6,503 bases of DNA from SG8-41 sp029864385 (lineage in GTDB: Bacteria; Pseudomonadota; Gammaproteobacteria; Burkholderiales; SG8-41): positions 1 through 6,503 of the forward strand of contig JAOTTL010000194.1 in assembly GCA_029864385.1 (NCBI GenBank), written 5' to 3'. The notes under the pieces are model-generated. The model did no database searches. It saw nothing but the letters and a program-made list of their open reading frames with translations, and was not told the DNA's origin. Below, in pieces: positions 1-6,233 of the stretch (its first letter is position 1; the number at the start of each line of letters is the position of its first letter). The position numbers and the translations under genes are program-made.

Positions 1-548
1 GTAAATATCAAGGTCAGGCAGAGCACCGAGAGCGTCAGGGCAAGAACCCGCGGGATGACAAAATAAGCCAGTGGATCGAGGCCTTGCCCCTCAGCCACCC
101 GATCCTCCCCTGATACATGGATCAGCGCGAGTTCCGCCGCCATCGTGCCACCGCTGCGGGCAATCACGACGAGATTAACCAGCAGCGGCGCCAGTTCCCG
201 CACAACAACCGCAACGAAAACGGGACCCAGCAAGAGCGATTGAACAATGTTTCCCAACCACACTTGATACTGCAAAACCAGCAACACGCCGAGTGCAATC
301 CCAAGAAACCCGATGATCCCGATGGCTTCCACTCCAGACGACAGCACCTGGCGGGCAAATGCATTGCGGATAGTGCGCCGCCAATAGACCGGCCGAAACG
401 CGGCCATCAGAGCTGCAGACACGATTGCCGCCAACTGCAGTAGCTTGCTGTTCTGTGCGCGTGCAACCTCGCCGACATATGCACAAAGGCCGACTACCAT
501 ACGCAGGCTTTCTCCCACTCGGCGCATCAAAGTTCGACCGGCAATCAT
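1..548 (-). CDS. MlaE/YrbE-family ABC transporter permease (3' end outside window)
   Basis: This is the N-terminal 182 residues of an inner-membrane permease of the MlaE family. In known systems MlaE works with the ATPase MlaF and the MCE protein MlaD to move phospholipids between the inner and outer membranes. The frame opens at ATG 548 and has no stop before the window edge. Hydrophobic segments lie near residues 36-50, 73-95, 104-130 and 162-182. The family signature is clear: RELAPLL at 117-123, ARSGGTMAAEL at 130-140, and GLDPLAYFVIPRVLA at 156-170, which matches the family's D-P-x(4-6)-P-R-hydrophobic block. About 80 C-terminal residues should lie beyond position 1. The start is the first ATG after an in-frame TGA at 611-609. 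There is no strong Shine-Dalgarno, but the ATG overlaps the stop of a short upstream frame (ATGA), which suggests translational coupling. No ATPase gene lies upstream as in the E. coli mla order, so a partner would have to be downstream, outside the window. The family call is firm; the substrate is inferred. Confidence 0.9.
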   Translation of the reverse strand, partial: MIAGRTLMRRVGESLRMVVGLCAYVGEVARAQNSKLLQLAAIVSAALMAAFRPVYWRRTIRNAFARQVLSSGVEAIGIIGFLGIALGVLLVLQYQVWLGNIVQSLLLGPVFVAVVVRELAPLLVNLVVIARSGGTMAAELALIHVSGEDRVAEGQGLDPLAYFVIPRVLALTLSVLCLTLIF

Positions 549-744
549 GGTGTTGGAATAGGAGCTGATGGCGTAGCAACGAAGGTTATTGAATATTGTA
601 GCGCCGTCTCATAGGTGGCACGGGCAGAGTTGAAGCGGGTCTGCATGTTGTCATCGCTGAGCCCTTAATTCGTGTGTGGTCAGCAAGGACAGGTCTAACA
701 ACAGCCATCGCGAAGATAAGGGAGCAGGTGACGCTCAGAAACAT
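545..744 (-). pseudogene. possible frameshifted small secreted-protein gene just upstream of the permease
   Basis: A good start is visible: GGAGG, six bases, then ATG at 744. It is followed by a signal-peptide-like start, MFLSVTCSLIFAMAVV, with a likely cleavage after VLA at residue 21. The frame then becomes unlike protein and stops at 586 after 52 residues. A second frame opens after a TAA at 667-665 and runs to a TGA at 547-545. It reads more naturally (TRFNSARATYETALQYS) and overlaps the permease ATG as ATGA. A single frameshift between about 664 and 590 would join the two into a secreted protein of about 65 residues, co-translated with the permease. I do not recognise the product. It could be a decayed gene, a sequencing error or a chance arrangement. 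Confidence 0.3.
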
Positions 745-1157
745 GCCACCCCTCCGATCCTGGTATGCGAGCGGGACAAGATACGTTACGCCCGGGAGGC
801 TATTGGGGCAAACTGGGTTCCCACCCAGCAGAATCGTGACGGCCATTTCGCGTAGTCGACTTCGGGAATGGGCGCCACAGTCAAACCCACCCCATCCGGG
901 CGCGGTCAACGCGCCGGCGCTTGACCCGGTTGGTACACAGCGCGCATGATTTGCCGCAACGCCTGTTGTCCGGTGCCCGGAGAGTGCTGATGAAATGGCC
1001 GAGGGTGCGCCGGCAATCTGGATTCAGAGCGAACGGGGCGCGGGGCGTCGGTCAGGCAACATCAAGCATTGCGTTGTCATAGCGGGCCAGCGGCGGGCGG
1101 ATTGTCGTTTCGATCGCTGCCGGTGAAGCAATCGACATTTTAGAAAGGACGAAACTG
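745..1157. other. intergenic stretch without a recognisable gene
   Basis: This stretch lies between the divergently oriented permease region and the PA2779-type gene. The open frames on both strands here have no recognisable domain, signal peptide or consistent codon use, so I do not call them. It should hold the promoters for both directions, but I could not pick a convincing -35/-10 pair. The only clear signal is GAAAGGA at 1143-1149, eight bases before the ATG at 1158, which is the ribosome binding site of the next gene. Confidence 0.5.
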
Positions 1158-1538
1158 ATGAAATCTCCCCTCAAGCGCACACTCGTCAAGATCCTGATAA
1201 TTGCGATGACAGTATTTACCTGGCCTCATGCGGTCATCGCTGCGCCCGTCGGCACCAGCGCGGTGCTGCAGCAGGAAAGCGCGGAAGCGCAAGTTTCCCG
1301 CGTCCGGGAAACCCTCGCGCGCGACGACGTGCAACGCGCGATGATCGCGCTGGGTGTGAATCCGGACGCGGCCCGCGAGCGCGTCGCCAGCCTCACGCAA
1401 GCGGAGGTGGCGGCGCTCGAGAGCGAACTCGAAGGCCTGCCCGCCGGGGGTGACTTCCTCGCGGTGGTGGGCATCGTGTTCATCGTGCTCATCATTCTCG
1501 AGCTCGTTGGCGTCACTCACATTTTTAGCAAGTTCTAG
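1158..1538 (+). CDS. PA2779-family small membrane protein
   Basis: This is a 126-residue protein matching the PA2779 family, named after a Pseudomonas aeruginosa protein of unknown function. A positively charged start (MKSPLKRTLVK) leads into a hydrophobic stretch at residues 10-29 ending VIAA, which can be a signal peptide or membrane anchor. Residues 37-95 form a charged, helix-prone soluble part with alternating Arg/Glu/Ala. A short Gly-rich hinge (PAGGD, 95-99) precedes a very hydrophobic C-terminal segment (100-118) that ends GVTHIFSKF. This closing GVTxIF signature is what identifies the family. The start is well supported by GAAAGGA eight bases upstream. The stop is seven bases before the start of the PA2778-type peptidase gene, so the two are almost certainly one operon. 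In this family the pair is usually adjacent, which suggests a joint function. One inference is that the small protein anchors or presents itself to the peptidase; this is unproven. Confidence 0.9.
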   Translation: MKSPLKRTLVKILIIAMTVFTWPHAVIAAPVGTSAVLQQESAEAQVSRVRETLARDDVQRAMIALGVNPDAARERVASLTQAEVAALESELEGLPAGGDFLAVVGIVFIVLIILELVGVTHIFSKF

Positions 1539-1545
1539 CCCCTCG

Positions 1546-2625
1546 TTGCATTCGACGCAACTGCGCCGGGCGCTGCTCGGCGCGATCGCAGTGCTGTTGG
1601 CCGGCTGTGCGGCCCGCGCTCCGGTGCTTCTGGAAACGATTCCGGATACGGGTCCGCGGTCGGTCGAGATCGCTGACGCGCCCTTCTTCCCGCAGGAGGA
1701 CTACCAGTGCGGCCCGGCGGCGCTCGCTACGGTTCTCGGTCAGTCGGGTGTGAACGTGACGCCGGCCGCGCTAGCGCCACAGGTCTATCTCCCGCAGCGC
1801 AAGGGAAGCCTGCAGATCGAGCTGATCGCCGCCACGCGTAGGCACGGCCGCGTTCCGGTGATCATCACGCCGGAACTCTCTGCCCTGGTCGCTGAACTGC
1901 AGGCGGGCAGGCCCGTGCTCGTGCTTCAGAATCTGCGGCTCCAGACGTGGCCACAATGGCACTACGCAGTCGTGGTGGGTTACGACGCGCAAAGGGATGT
2001 TTTTCTACTCCGTTCCGGGCGTGCGCAGCGCCTGGAGGCGACGACCGCCGAGTTCCTGCGCACTTGGCGCCTGGGCAGGCGCTGGGGTATGGTGACCCTG
2101 GTTCCCGGCGAGTTGCCGGCGTCGTCCGACCCCCGGCGTTACCTCGAAGCGGTGGCGGCAATGGAAACCGTCGCGGATTCCGGTACGCTCACCACCGCCT
2201 ACCGTGCGGCGCTCGCCCGCTGGCCGCAGAATTTTGCGGCGCGGTTCGGCCTGGCCAACGCGCTGCGCTCAAGCGGCGAACTCGCCGCGGCGGACGTGAT
2301 TTACCGCTCGCTCCTGATCGAGCGTCCCGACGAGCCGGCCGTGGTCAACAACCTCGCCGATCTTCTCGTCGAAAGCGGATGCCCGGACGAGGCCGTATTC
2401 CTCCTGGATCGGGTTCTCGCCAATGGCGCCGGCGGCGCGCTCGGCGCGACGCTGAAGAAGACGCGCGCCGAAGCGCTCGCCGCGCCCGATCTCCCGGGCG
2501 GGTCCTGTTCGGCGCCCCGATCCGTCGCGCCCAGCCGCCGACCACAAACGCTGAAAGAGGTAACTGGCGCGCGCGTAAGTTTTCCGCGTCGCGCCAGCGC
2601 ACCGGCCACAACAAAGTTACCCTGA
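1546..2625 (+). CDS. PA2778-family lipoprotein cysteine peptidase with TPR-like C-terminus
   Basis: This predicted lipoprotein of 359 residues carries a C39-like papain-fold peptidase domain. I chose TTG 1546 because it places a lipoprotein signal at the N-terminus: RR at 7-8, a hydrophobic core at 9-18 and the lipobox LAGC, with lipidated Cys21. No strong Shine-Dalgarno precedes it, so translation is probably coupled to the gene ending at 1538. A longer frame from ATG 1450 would overlap that gene and add a Ser-rich out-of-frame stretch, so I reject it. The peptidase motif QCGPAALATVL puts the likely nucleophile at Cys55 (helped by Gln54). WHYAVVVGYD gives the likely catalytic His139, with an acidic or Asn third residue probably near 147-151. 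Residues about 199-315 are Ala-rich paired helices resembling two to three TPRs. The last 40 or so residues are Arg/Pro/Ser-rich and unlike a folded domain. The stop codon (2623-2625) lies inside a repeat tag, so the natural C-terminus may have been replaced. Substrate unknown. Confidence 0.88.
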   Translation: MHSTQLRRALLGAIAVLLAGCAARAPVLLETIPDTGPRSVEIADAPFFPQEDYQCGPAALATVLGQSGVNVTPAALAPQVYLPQRKGSLQIELIAATRRHGRVPVIITPELSALVAELQAGRPVLVLQNLRLQTWPQWHYAVVVGYDAQRDVFLLRSGRAQRLEATTAEFLRTWRLGRRWGMVTLVPGELPASSDPRRYLEAVAAMETVADSGTLTTAYRAALARWPQNFAARFGLANALRSSGELAAADVIYRSLLIERPDEPAVVNNLADLLVESGCPDEAVFLLDRVLANGAGGALGATLKKTRAEALAAPDLPGGSCSAPRSVAPSRRPQTLKEVTGARVSFPRRASAPATTKLP

Positions 2626-2629
2626 CCCC
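2614..2629 (+). repeat. interspersed tag, family B, copy 1
   Basis: The sequence AAGTTACCCTGACCCC is followed by GTTTTCC. Its reverse complement matches 5301-5316 at 14 of 16 positions, so the two copies face each other about 2.7 kb apart. The TGA stop of the PA2778-type gene is part of the tag. Similar CCTGACCCC tags are, from general knowledge, common next to RAYT/REP-type elements in proteobacteria; that link is an inference here. Confidence 0.5.
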
Positions 2630-2653
2630 GTTTTCCTCCCGCCTTTCCAGACT

Positions 2654-2681
2654 CTCGTCACTCATCACTCGTCACCCGTCA
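2654..2681 (+). repeat. four-copy heptamer tandem repeat
   Basis: Four head-to-tail seven-base units lie in the gap between the convergent PA2778-type and DUF3617-like genes: CTCGTCA, CTCATCA, CTCGTCA, CCCGTCA. Two units are identical and the others differ by one base. It probably arose by replication slippage. A weak imperfect hairpin, CAATAGGG/CCCCATTG with a TCTAT loop, follows at 2696-2716. It could be a weak terminator for the minus-strand gene but has no T-run. Confidence 0.6.
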
Positions 2682-2725
2682 CGCTTTATCAAGTGCAATA
2701 GGGTCTATCCCCATTGGTGGTCGTG

Positions 2726-3346
2726 CTACTGGCACATCGCCTGCATCTGCGCGAGCGACCTGCGCATCTGCTCCTCGCACATCTGGCGGTTCGCGCCGGC
2801 GTTGGCGCACATCTGGGTTGGATCCATGCCCGCCATCGCGCGCATCTTCCTGCATTGCTCGCTGTCCTTGTCCATGGTGACGGCCGGGCCGCCGGCCTCG
2901 CACGGGCCATCGTACGAGTAGCGCGCCTTCATCGAGTAGGGCTCGCCCTTGCCGATGCGCTCGGCGTGCATTAGGAACGCCTTGGCGCCGTCACGCGTGA
3001 TCGTGGTGCGCATTGCGGCGTCCGGACAGGTCGATTCGACCACCCCGCGGGAGGACGTGTTTTCGATCACCCGGCTCGTGCACTCGGACCGCTGCTCCGC
3101 CTGCGCCCCCGGCTTGCGCCCGGGCATCCCGGGGCCGCGCGCCATTTGCGCGAGGCTGTCCAAGCAGACCGAGGCGGTCTTGGGCATCCCGCCTCCGCCT
3201 TCCAGGACGTTGATCGTCCACTGACCCTGTCCCATGTTCGGCATTCCACTCATGATCTGCATCGACGAAACATCCTCCGCCGCCACGGCCGCGGCGCTGA
3301 TCCACAGGTTGACGAGCACCGCGAGCGCGGCGATGGCGATACGCAT
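2726..3346 (-). CDS. secreted DUF3617-like protein, Cys/Met-rich
   Basis: This 206-residue exported protein resembles the DUF3617 family, periplasmic proteins of unknown function common in beta- and gammaproteobacteria. ATG 3346 is chosen over an in-frame start at 3448 because it has GAGGAG six bases upstream and gives a clean Sec signal peptide (MRIAIAALAVLVNLWISAAA, cleavage likely after AVAA at residue 23). Family-like features are a leading Met-rich segment, the GQWTINVL strand (41-48), KTASVCLDS (57-64), paired cysteines through the middle, and a lipocalin-like run of strands (ERIGKGEPYSMKARYSYDG). There are eight cysteines (61, 89, 107, 149, 165, 180, 190, 205), an even number that fits disulfide bonding in the periplasm. 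The last 49 residues carry nine methionines and four of those cysteines. A sigma70-like promoter lies upstream. It converges with the PA2778-type gene and seems monocistronic. The family call is fairly sure; the function is unknown. Confidence 0.82.
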   Translation of the reverse strand: MRIAIAALAVLVNLWISAAAVAAEDVSSMQIMSGMPNMGQGQWTINVLEGGGGMPKTASVCLDSLAQMARGPGMPGRKPGAQAEQRSECTSRVIENTSSRGVVESTCPDAAMRTTITRDGAKAFLMHAERIGKGEPYSMKARYSYDGPCEAGGPAVTMDKDSEQCRKMRAMAGMDPTQMCANAGANRQMCEEQMRRSLAQMQAMCQ

Positions 3347-3378
3347 GAGCCTCTCCTCGAGTGTTTGGGTGTGTCGGT

Positions 3379-3406
3379 ATTCTAATGCCCGCGGCGTCCC
3401 GGACAA
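3379..3406 (-). promoter_or_regulatory. sigma70-like promoter of the DUF3617-like gene
   Basis: On the minus strand, TTGTCC (3406-3401) and TAGAAT (3384-3379) are separated by 16 bases. The -10 matches the consensus at five of six positions and the -35 at four of six. Transcription would start near 3372, giving a leader of about 26 bases that includes the GAGGAG ribosome binding site. This promoter also argues against the longer start at 3448, which lies upstream of it. Confidence 0.5.
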
Positions 3407-3472
3407 ATGTGTGGGATCGCGAACCTGTTTTGCGACGCCCGAGACCACGTTGCCCGCGTAAACAAACGAAAC

Positions 3473-3487
3473 AAACGGGCCAGGTTC
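3473..3487 (-). repeat. interspersed tag, family A, inverted copy
   Basis: On the plus strand this reads AAACGGGCCAGGTTC. It is the inverse of the copy at 6234-6248 (13 of 15 positions). Together they form an inverted pair enclosing mltF and the amber-interrupted gene, 2776 bases from outer end to outer end. Confidence 0.5.
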
Positions 3488-3502
3488 AAATTACGATAGA
3501 TC

Positions 3503-3517
3503 GAGCTTGGGTCCTTT
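3503..3517 (+). repeat. interspersed tag, family A, diverged copy
   Basis: GAGCTTGGGTCCTTT matches GAGCCTGGCCCCTTT at 6234-6248 in 12 of 15 positions. The similarity extends outward: ATC precedes both copies, and GATT here follows where CATT follows there. It lies 15 bases from the inverted copy at 3473-3487, head to head. Confidence 0.45.
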
Positions 3518-3587
3518 GATTCTTAGTTCTTGCTAGCGTTATAAAGCCTACGGATCGAACCCACAATTGCGCCGCGAAGCGCTCGGG

Positions 3588-3627
3588 CGGACCTCAAACT
3601 GCGTGCTAGTTTCGCCGCGTTAGTCCG
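3588..3627. other. imperfect two-stem hairpin in the intergenic region
   Basis: CGGAC (3588-3592) pairs with GTCCG (3623-3627). Inside, AAACT (3596-3600) pairs with AGTTT (3608-3612) around a seven-base loop, with an uneven internal loop of 3 and 10 bases. It sits in a gap of about 400 bases between the DUF3617-like gene and mltF where I see no gene. It could be a structured RNA, an element end or chance. Confidence 0.25.
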
Positions 3628-3727
3628 TTGCGCCGGTCCCGACCCGCTTCAACTGGAGAGCAACTTACCGGCGGATGCCAACGCCCGTGTGAAGTATCAG
3701 AAAAGGGGGGCTGTTCTTTCCGCGTCT

Positions 3728-3742
3728 AGGCTCGGGAAGCCT
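3728..3742 (-). terminator. possible weak terminator after mltF
   Basis: A five-pair stem (AGGCT/AGCCT) with a five-base loop begins three bases past the mltF stop. No T-run follows on the minus strand, so intrinsic termination would be weak. It may instead be a 3' end-protecting hairpin, or nothing. Confidence 0.25.
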
Positions 3743-3745
3743 CAC

Positions 3746-5212
3746 TCATGGCTTGCCGCGCACCGCTTCGCGCGCCGCCTTGCGCGCCGCCCGTTCTTCG
3801 AGGATGAGTTTGTACGCGACGTAGTACTTGTAAATATTGCTCACGTACTGCACCGTTTCGCGGCCGACTTTCTCGGCGGCAATGCGCTCCACGTTGCTGA
3901 ACCACACGTCGGGATTTAGACCGCGCTTCTTGGCCTCCTTGCGTAGCCTGGCCACGCGCGATGGTCCGGCGTTGTAGGACGCAAACGCGAAGAGATTGCG
4001 ATTTAGTTCGTCCATTTTCGCGTCGGCGAAGTAGGTATCCAGGATTGTGCGCATGTACTTAGTACCGGCGTGGATGTTAGGCTCGATCCGCTTGATGTCG
4101 CCGACTTTCATCGCGGCACCGGTCGTCGGCATCAGCTGCATTACGCCGATCGCGCCGACCGGGCTGTGCACAGATTGCTCCAGCTTGGATTCCTGGTATC
4201 CCTGCGCCGCTAGCATCAGCCAGTCGAAGTTGTATTGGCCGGCGTACTTCTTGAAGAGAACAAGCATTTTCTCAAACTTCTTGAGCTCGGCTTCCGACGT
4301 CGCGCTTTTCACCCATTTCGTGTTCTTGAGATAGCGCCGGAAGACGATGTTCCCGAACTGCGTACCTTTCCGGTTGTGCTTGACGAAATTGTTGACGGCT
4401 GCTGCGAGTTTCGGGCTCCCCTTTCGGAACGCCCACGCGATTGCGCCGCCTTCGCGTACTGCCACGTCTTCGTGCACCTTGAGCGATTTCAAGATCTGCG
4501 CCCAAAACTTCGCCTTGTGGCTGTCGACGATGACGATGGGAGTGAGACCGGCGTTCACCATCTCGAGCAGGTCCTCGTCCTCGAGGTGCTCCGGGGCGAG
4601 CCTGAGAGCTGCCGGCTGCTTGCCGGCCTTTCTCAGGCGTTTGTTGAGGTCCACGAGGCTCTCGTAATAGCTGCTCGACTTGCGAACCAAAATCGTTTTG
4701 CCCGCCAGATCCTCGGCGCTCTTGATAACCGGCGCGCCGGGCCCTGTGACGACGAGCTCACTCACGCCGCTGAAGATCGGCTGAGAGAAATCCACCAGCA
4801 TTCTTCGTGCGGGCGTGATCGTCAGGTTGGCGACGGCGAGGTCGCCTCGCCCGTCGCGCAGCGCCGGCAACAATTCGTCGCGCGCGACCGGAAGAAACAC
4901 GATCTGTACGCGGCGCACCTTGTTGCCGAGCTTCTTGTTCACATGCGCTTCGAAGGCGCGCAGCGCATCGTAGCTCATGCCGCGCTGCGTGGCCCTATCG
5001 AGGAAATAGAACGTCTTGCTGTAGACCACAAGCGCCCGGATCATGCGGCGCTTGATCATCCGGTCAAAGTCGCCCGTCCATCTGTCCTCAACATAACGCA
5101 GCGTCGCGTTTTCGTTGCCCTTGTCCGCACCCAGGGCAGGGGCCGTAGCAAGCACGCCGCACGCAATCAGGGCCACAAAGCTAAATCTTGCGTGATGTAG
5201 AAATCGGTTCAT
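3746..5212 (-). CDS. mltF: membrane-bound lytic murein transglycosylase F
   Basis: This 488-residue enzyme cleaves peptidoglycan glycan strands at the MurNAc-GlcNAc bond with formation of 1,6-anhydro-MurNAc. It acts in the periplasm, usually at the outer membrane. Order of parts: a signal peptide with cleavage likely after ALGA near residue 29; a family 3 solute-binding-protein domain at about 55-300 (GDLAVANLTITPARRMLVDF, then SGVSELVVTG); and a C-terminal SLT domain at about 325-470. In the SLT domain I see the catalytic Glu341 in AAQGYQESKL, GAIGVMQLMP at 353-362, NIHAGTKYM at 379-387 and ASYNAGPSRV at 411-420. All match the MltF pattern, and the length is close to that of E. coli MltF (about 518). 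An in-frame GTG at 5218 is the alternative start; the GGAG at 5226-5223 is 4 bases from it and 10 from the ATG at 5212, so the choice is open. There is no lipobox, so it is probably soluble or loosely attached. The gene is alone on its strand, with no neighbour in an operon. Confidence 0.93.
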   Translation of the reverse strand: MNRFLHHARFSFVALIACGVLATAPALGADKGNENATLRYVEDRWTGDFDRMIKRRMIRALVVYSKTFYFLDRATQRGMSYDALRAFEAHVNKKLGNKVRRVQIVFLPVARDELLPALRDGRGDLAVANLTITPARRMLVDFSQPIFSGVSELVVTGPGAPVIKSAEDLAGKTILVRKSSSYYESLVDLNKRLRKAGKQPAALRLAPEHLEDEDLLEMVNAGLTPIVIVDSHKAKFWAQILKSLKVHEDVAVREGGAIAWAFRKGSPKLAAAVNNFVKHNRKGTQFGNIVFRRYLKNTKWVKSATSEAELKKFEKMLVLFKKYAGQYNFDWLMLAAQGYQESKLEQSVHSPVGAIGVMQLMPTTGAAMKVGDIKRIEPNIHAGTKYMRTILDTYFADAKMDELNRNLFAFASYNAGPSRVARLRKEAKKRGLNPDVWFSNVERIAAEKVGRETVQYVSNIYKYYVAYKLILEERAARKAAREAVRGKP

Positions 5213-5285
5213 TTCCACGGTTCTCCGGTTAGCGATGCGGCTTGGAATACGACCACGCCGTTGCCGGTCGTTTGGCCGCGGCGTG

Positions 5286-5313
5286 AAGGAGGACGTAAAT
5301 GGAGTCAGTGTAA
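5286..5313 (+). pseudogene. gene-start remnant: strong RBS plus four-codon frame
   Basis: AAGGAGG (5286-5292) stands six bases before ATG 5299, a near-perfect ribosome binding site, but the frame reads only MESV before TAA at 5311-5313. Everything after the A and T of the ATG is tag sequence (5301-5316). The simplest reading is that a gene once began here and lost its body when the tag joined it. A regulatory minigene or chance are alternatives. Confidence 0.35.
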
Positions 5314-5316
5314 CTT
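5301..5316 (-). repeat. interspersed tag, family B, copy 2 (inverted)
   Basis: GGAGTCAGTGTAACTT matches the reverse complement of 2614-2629 at 14 of 16 positions. It begins on the G of the ATG of the strong ribosome binding site. Confidence 0.5.
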
Positions 5317-5461
5317 CTTCTCTCCTCGTCAGCGCACCCAGTGCAACAAGGTTTCGCTGCCCCCCTTTTCAGCTTTTCCTTGCTACACCCCTTTTTTCCA
5401 CTTGCTCAGCAAACGTTAGGACGCAGGCTCGAATTTCCGCGAATCTCCGCTAGCGAACGGC

Positions 5462-5474
5462 GAGTCTGGCCCCT
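5462..5474 (+). repeat. interspersed tag, family A, third copy
   Basis: GAGTCTGGCCCCT matches the copy at 6234-6246 at 12 of 13 positions, in the same orientation. It lies in non-coding DNA upstream of the amber-interrupted gene. Confidence 0.45.
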
Positions 5475-5543
5475 AAAGATCCTTACCGTAGAATGCCCTT
5501 CAAGCGCCCGAGATCCTAACTGACTGAAGCTACTTCTCTTTTT

Positions 5544-6182
5544 ATGAGGACTGTCCCCGTTTCTCCTACGAACGATCCTGAGTATCAGAAGCGGGTGATC
5601 CGGACGGCCCTCGCCTTGCTCGACACCGAGCGATGCCCCGTGCTCGTCGACTATCCGGAAGATGTTCCGGCTTGGGCCGCCCTCGCGGATGCGAGCGCCA
5701 TGGAGGGCATGGTCTGTCCCATCGATTTTCCCAGGCTGCCCGATAAGACCGCGCCTACCAGCGAGATCGGCATCGCGTTGATGAAGGCAATCGAGTCACT
5801 CGCGCCGTGGTACGAGCTTGCCGTGACGACGCGCCGCCGCACCACCGTCGGTCCCAGCGGCTTGTCGATAGTCGAAGCCGGAAAATACCTCGCGGGTTTT
5901 CTGGAAAACCAAGCGACTCCATGCCCCCGTGACGGCCTTGCAGCGGGGCAAGTGCTCAAGCTTGCCTATGAAGACCTCAAGGCCTAGTACACCGAAGCGA
6001 TCACGGCCCAAAGCGGCTTTAACACCAGCAAACGCGTCGAGGACTGGCTGTTCAACGAAACGGTTCTAGGTGCCGCACTATGGCGCCTGCGCGCGATCTG
6101 CCGGGCGAGTAGCGATGAGTACTACCAGTACCTGGGCCACAACTCAATCGTCCCGGACCGGCAGATCAATCCGGCTAGATGA
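5544..6182 (+). pseudogene. uncharacterised protein gene interrupted by an in-frame amber codon
   Basis: ATG 5544 opens 147 codons up to TAG 5985-5987. The same frame then continues without a shift for 64 codons to TGA 6180-6182. Both halves look like real protein: RVIRTALALLDTERCPVLVDYPEDVPAW and TSEIGIALMKAIESLAPWYE before the stop, and RVEDWLFNETVLG, WRLRAICRASSDEYYQYLG and NSIVPDRQ after it. GC-rich third positions continue past the stop. The joining point reads YEDLKA-stop-YTEAI, which fits a single-base change of a Tyr (TAC/TAT) or Gln (CAG) codon. A full product would be about 212 soluble residues with no signal peptide or membrane segment. I do not recognise a domain. The start is weakly supported: there is no clear Shine-Dalgarno, and in-frame TAA at 5517 is the upstream limit. 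If not decayed, a 147-residue product or amber readthrough is possible. Confidence 0.6.
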
Positions 6183-6233
6183 GAACGATCTCAGCGGCCA
6201 CGCGCAAGTTTCACGAAGGTCTTTGAATCAATC

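Larger units (their letters stand above)
5219..5543. other. divergent intergenic region without an intact gene
   Basis: This is the space between the mltF start and the next plus-strand frame. It holds the gene-start remnant at 5286-5313, the tag at 5301-5316 and the tag at 5462-5474. A pyrimidine-rich run (about 5357-5405, with two stretches of five or more C or T) lies between them. I could not identify a clear promoter for mltF or for the plus-strand gene. Codon structure is absent in all frames. Confidence 0.5.

Noticed and set aside
674..949. 91-codon plus-strand frame between the permease and the PA2779-type gene
   Set aside because: No ribosome binding site, no domain, Arg/Pro/Thr-rich composition; it overlaps a better-supported minus-strand gene start.
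1947..2921. 324-codon open frame on the plus strand across the PA2778-type gene and the convergent DUF3617-like gene
   Set aside because: The translation is Arg/Pro-rich and crosses two real genes in a wrong frame or strand; no domain is visible.
3540..3575. tRNA T-arm-like sequence on the minus strand (GGGTTCGATCC)
   Set aside because: The expected five-pair T stem does not form (only one closing pair), and I see no anticodon arm, acceptor stem or CCA end around it.
3585..3630. possible integron attC site
   Set aside because: Nested inverted repeats and GTTAGTC are suggestive, but the consensus RYYYAAC and GTTRRRY ends are absent, and there are no neighbouring cassettes or integrase.
4235..5200. 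321-codon open frame on the plus strand across mltF
   Set aside because: It is antisense to mltF, whose domains and catalytic motifs are unmistakable; the plus-strand translation is His/Arg-rich with no recognisable domain. It is a product of high GC and codon bias.
5547..5562. AGGACTGTCCCCGTTT at the start of the amber-interrupted gene as another tag copy
   Set aside because: It shares only a CTGNCCCCG core with the family B tag and lies inside a plausible N-terminal coding sequence, so it may be coding sequence and chance.
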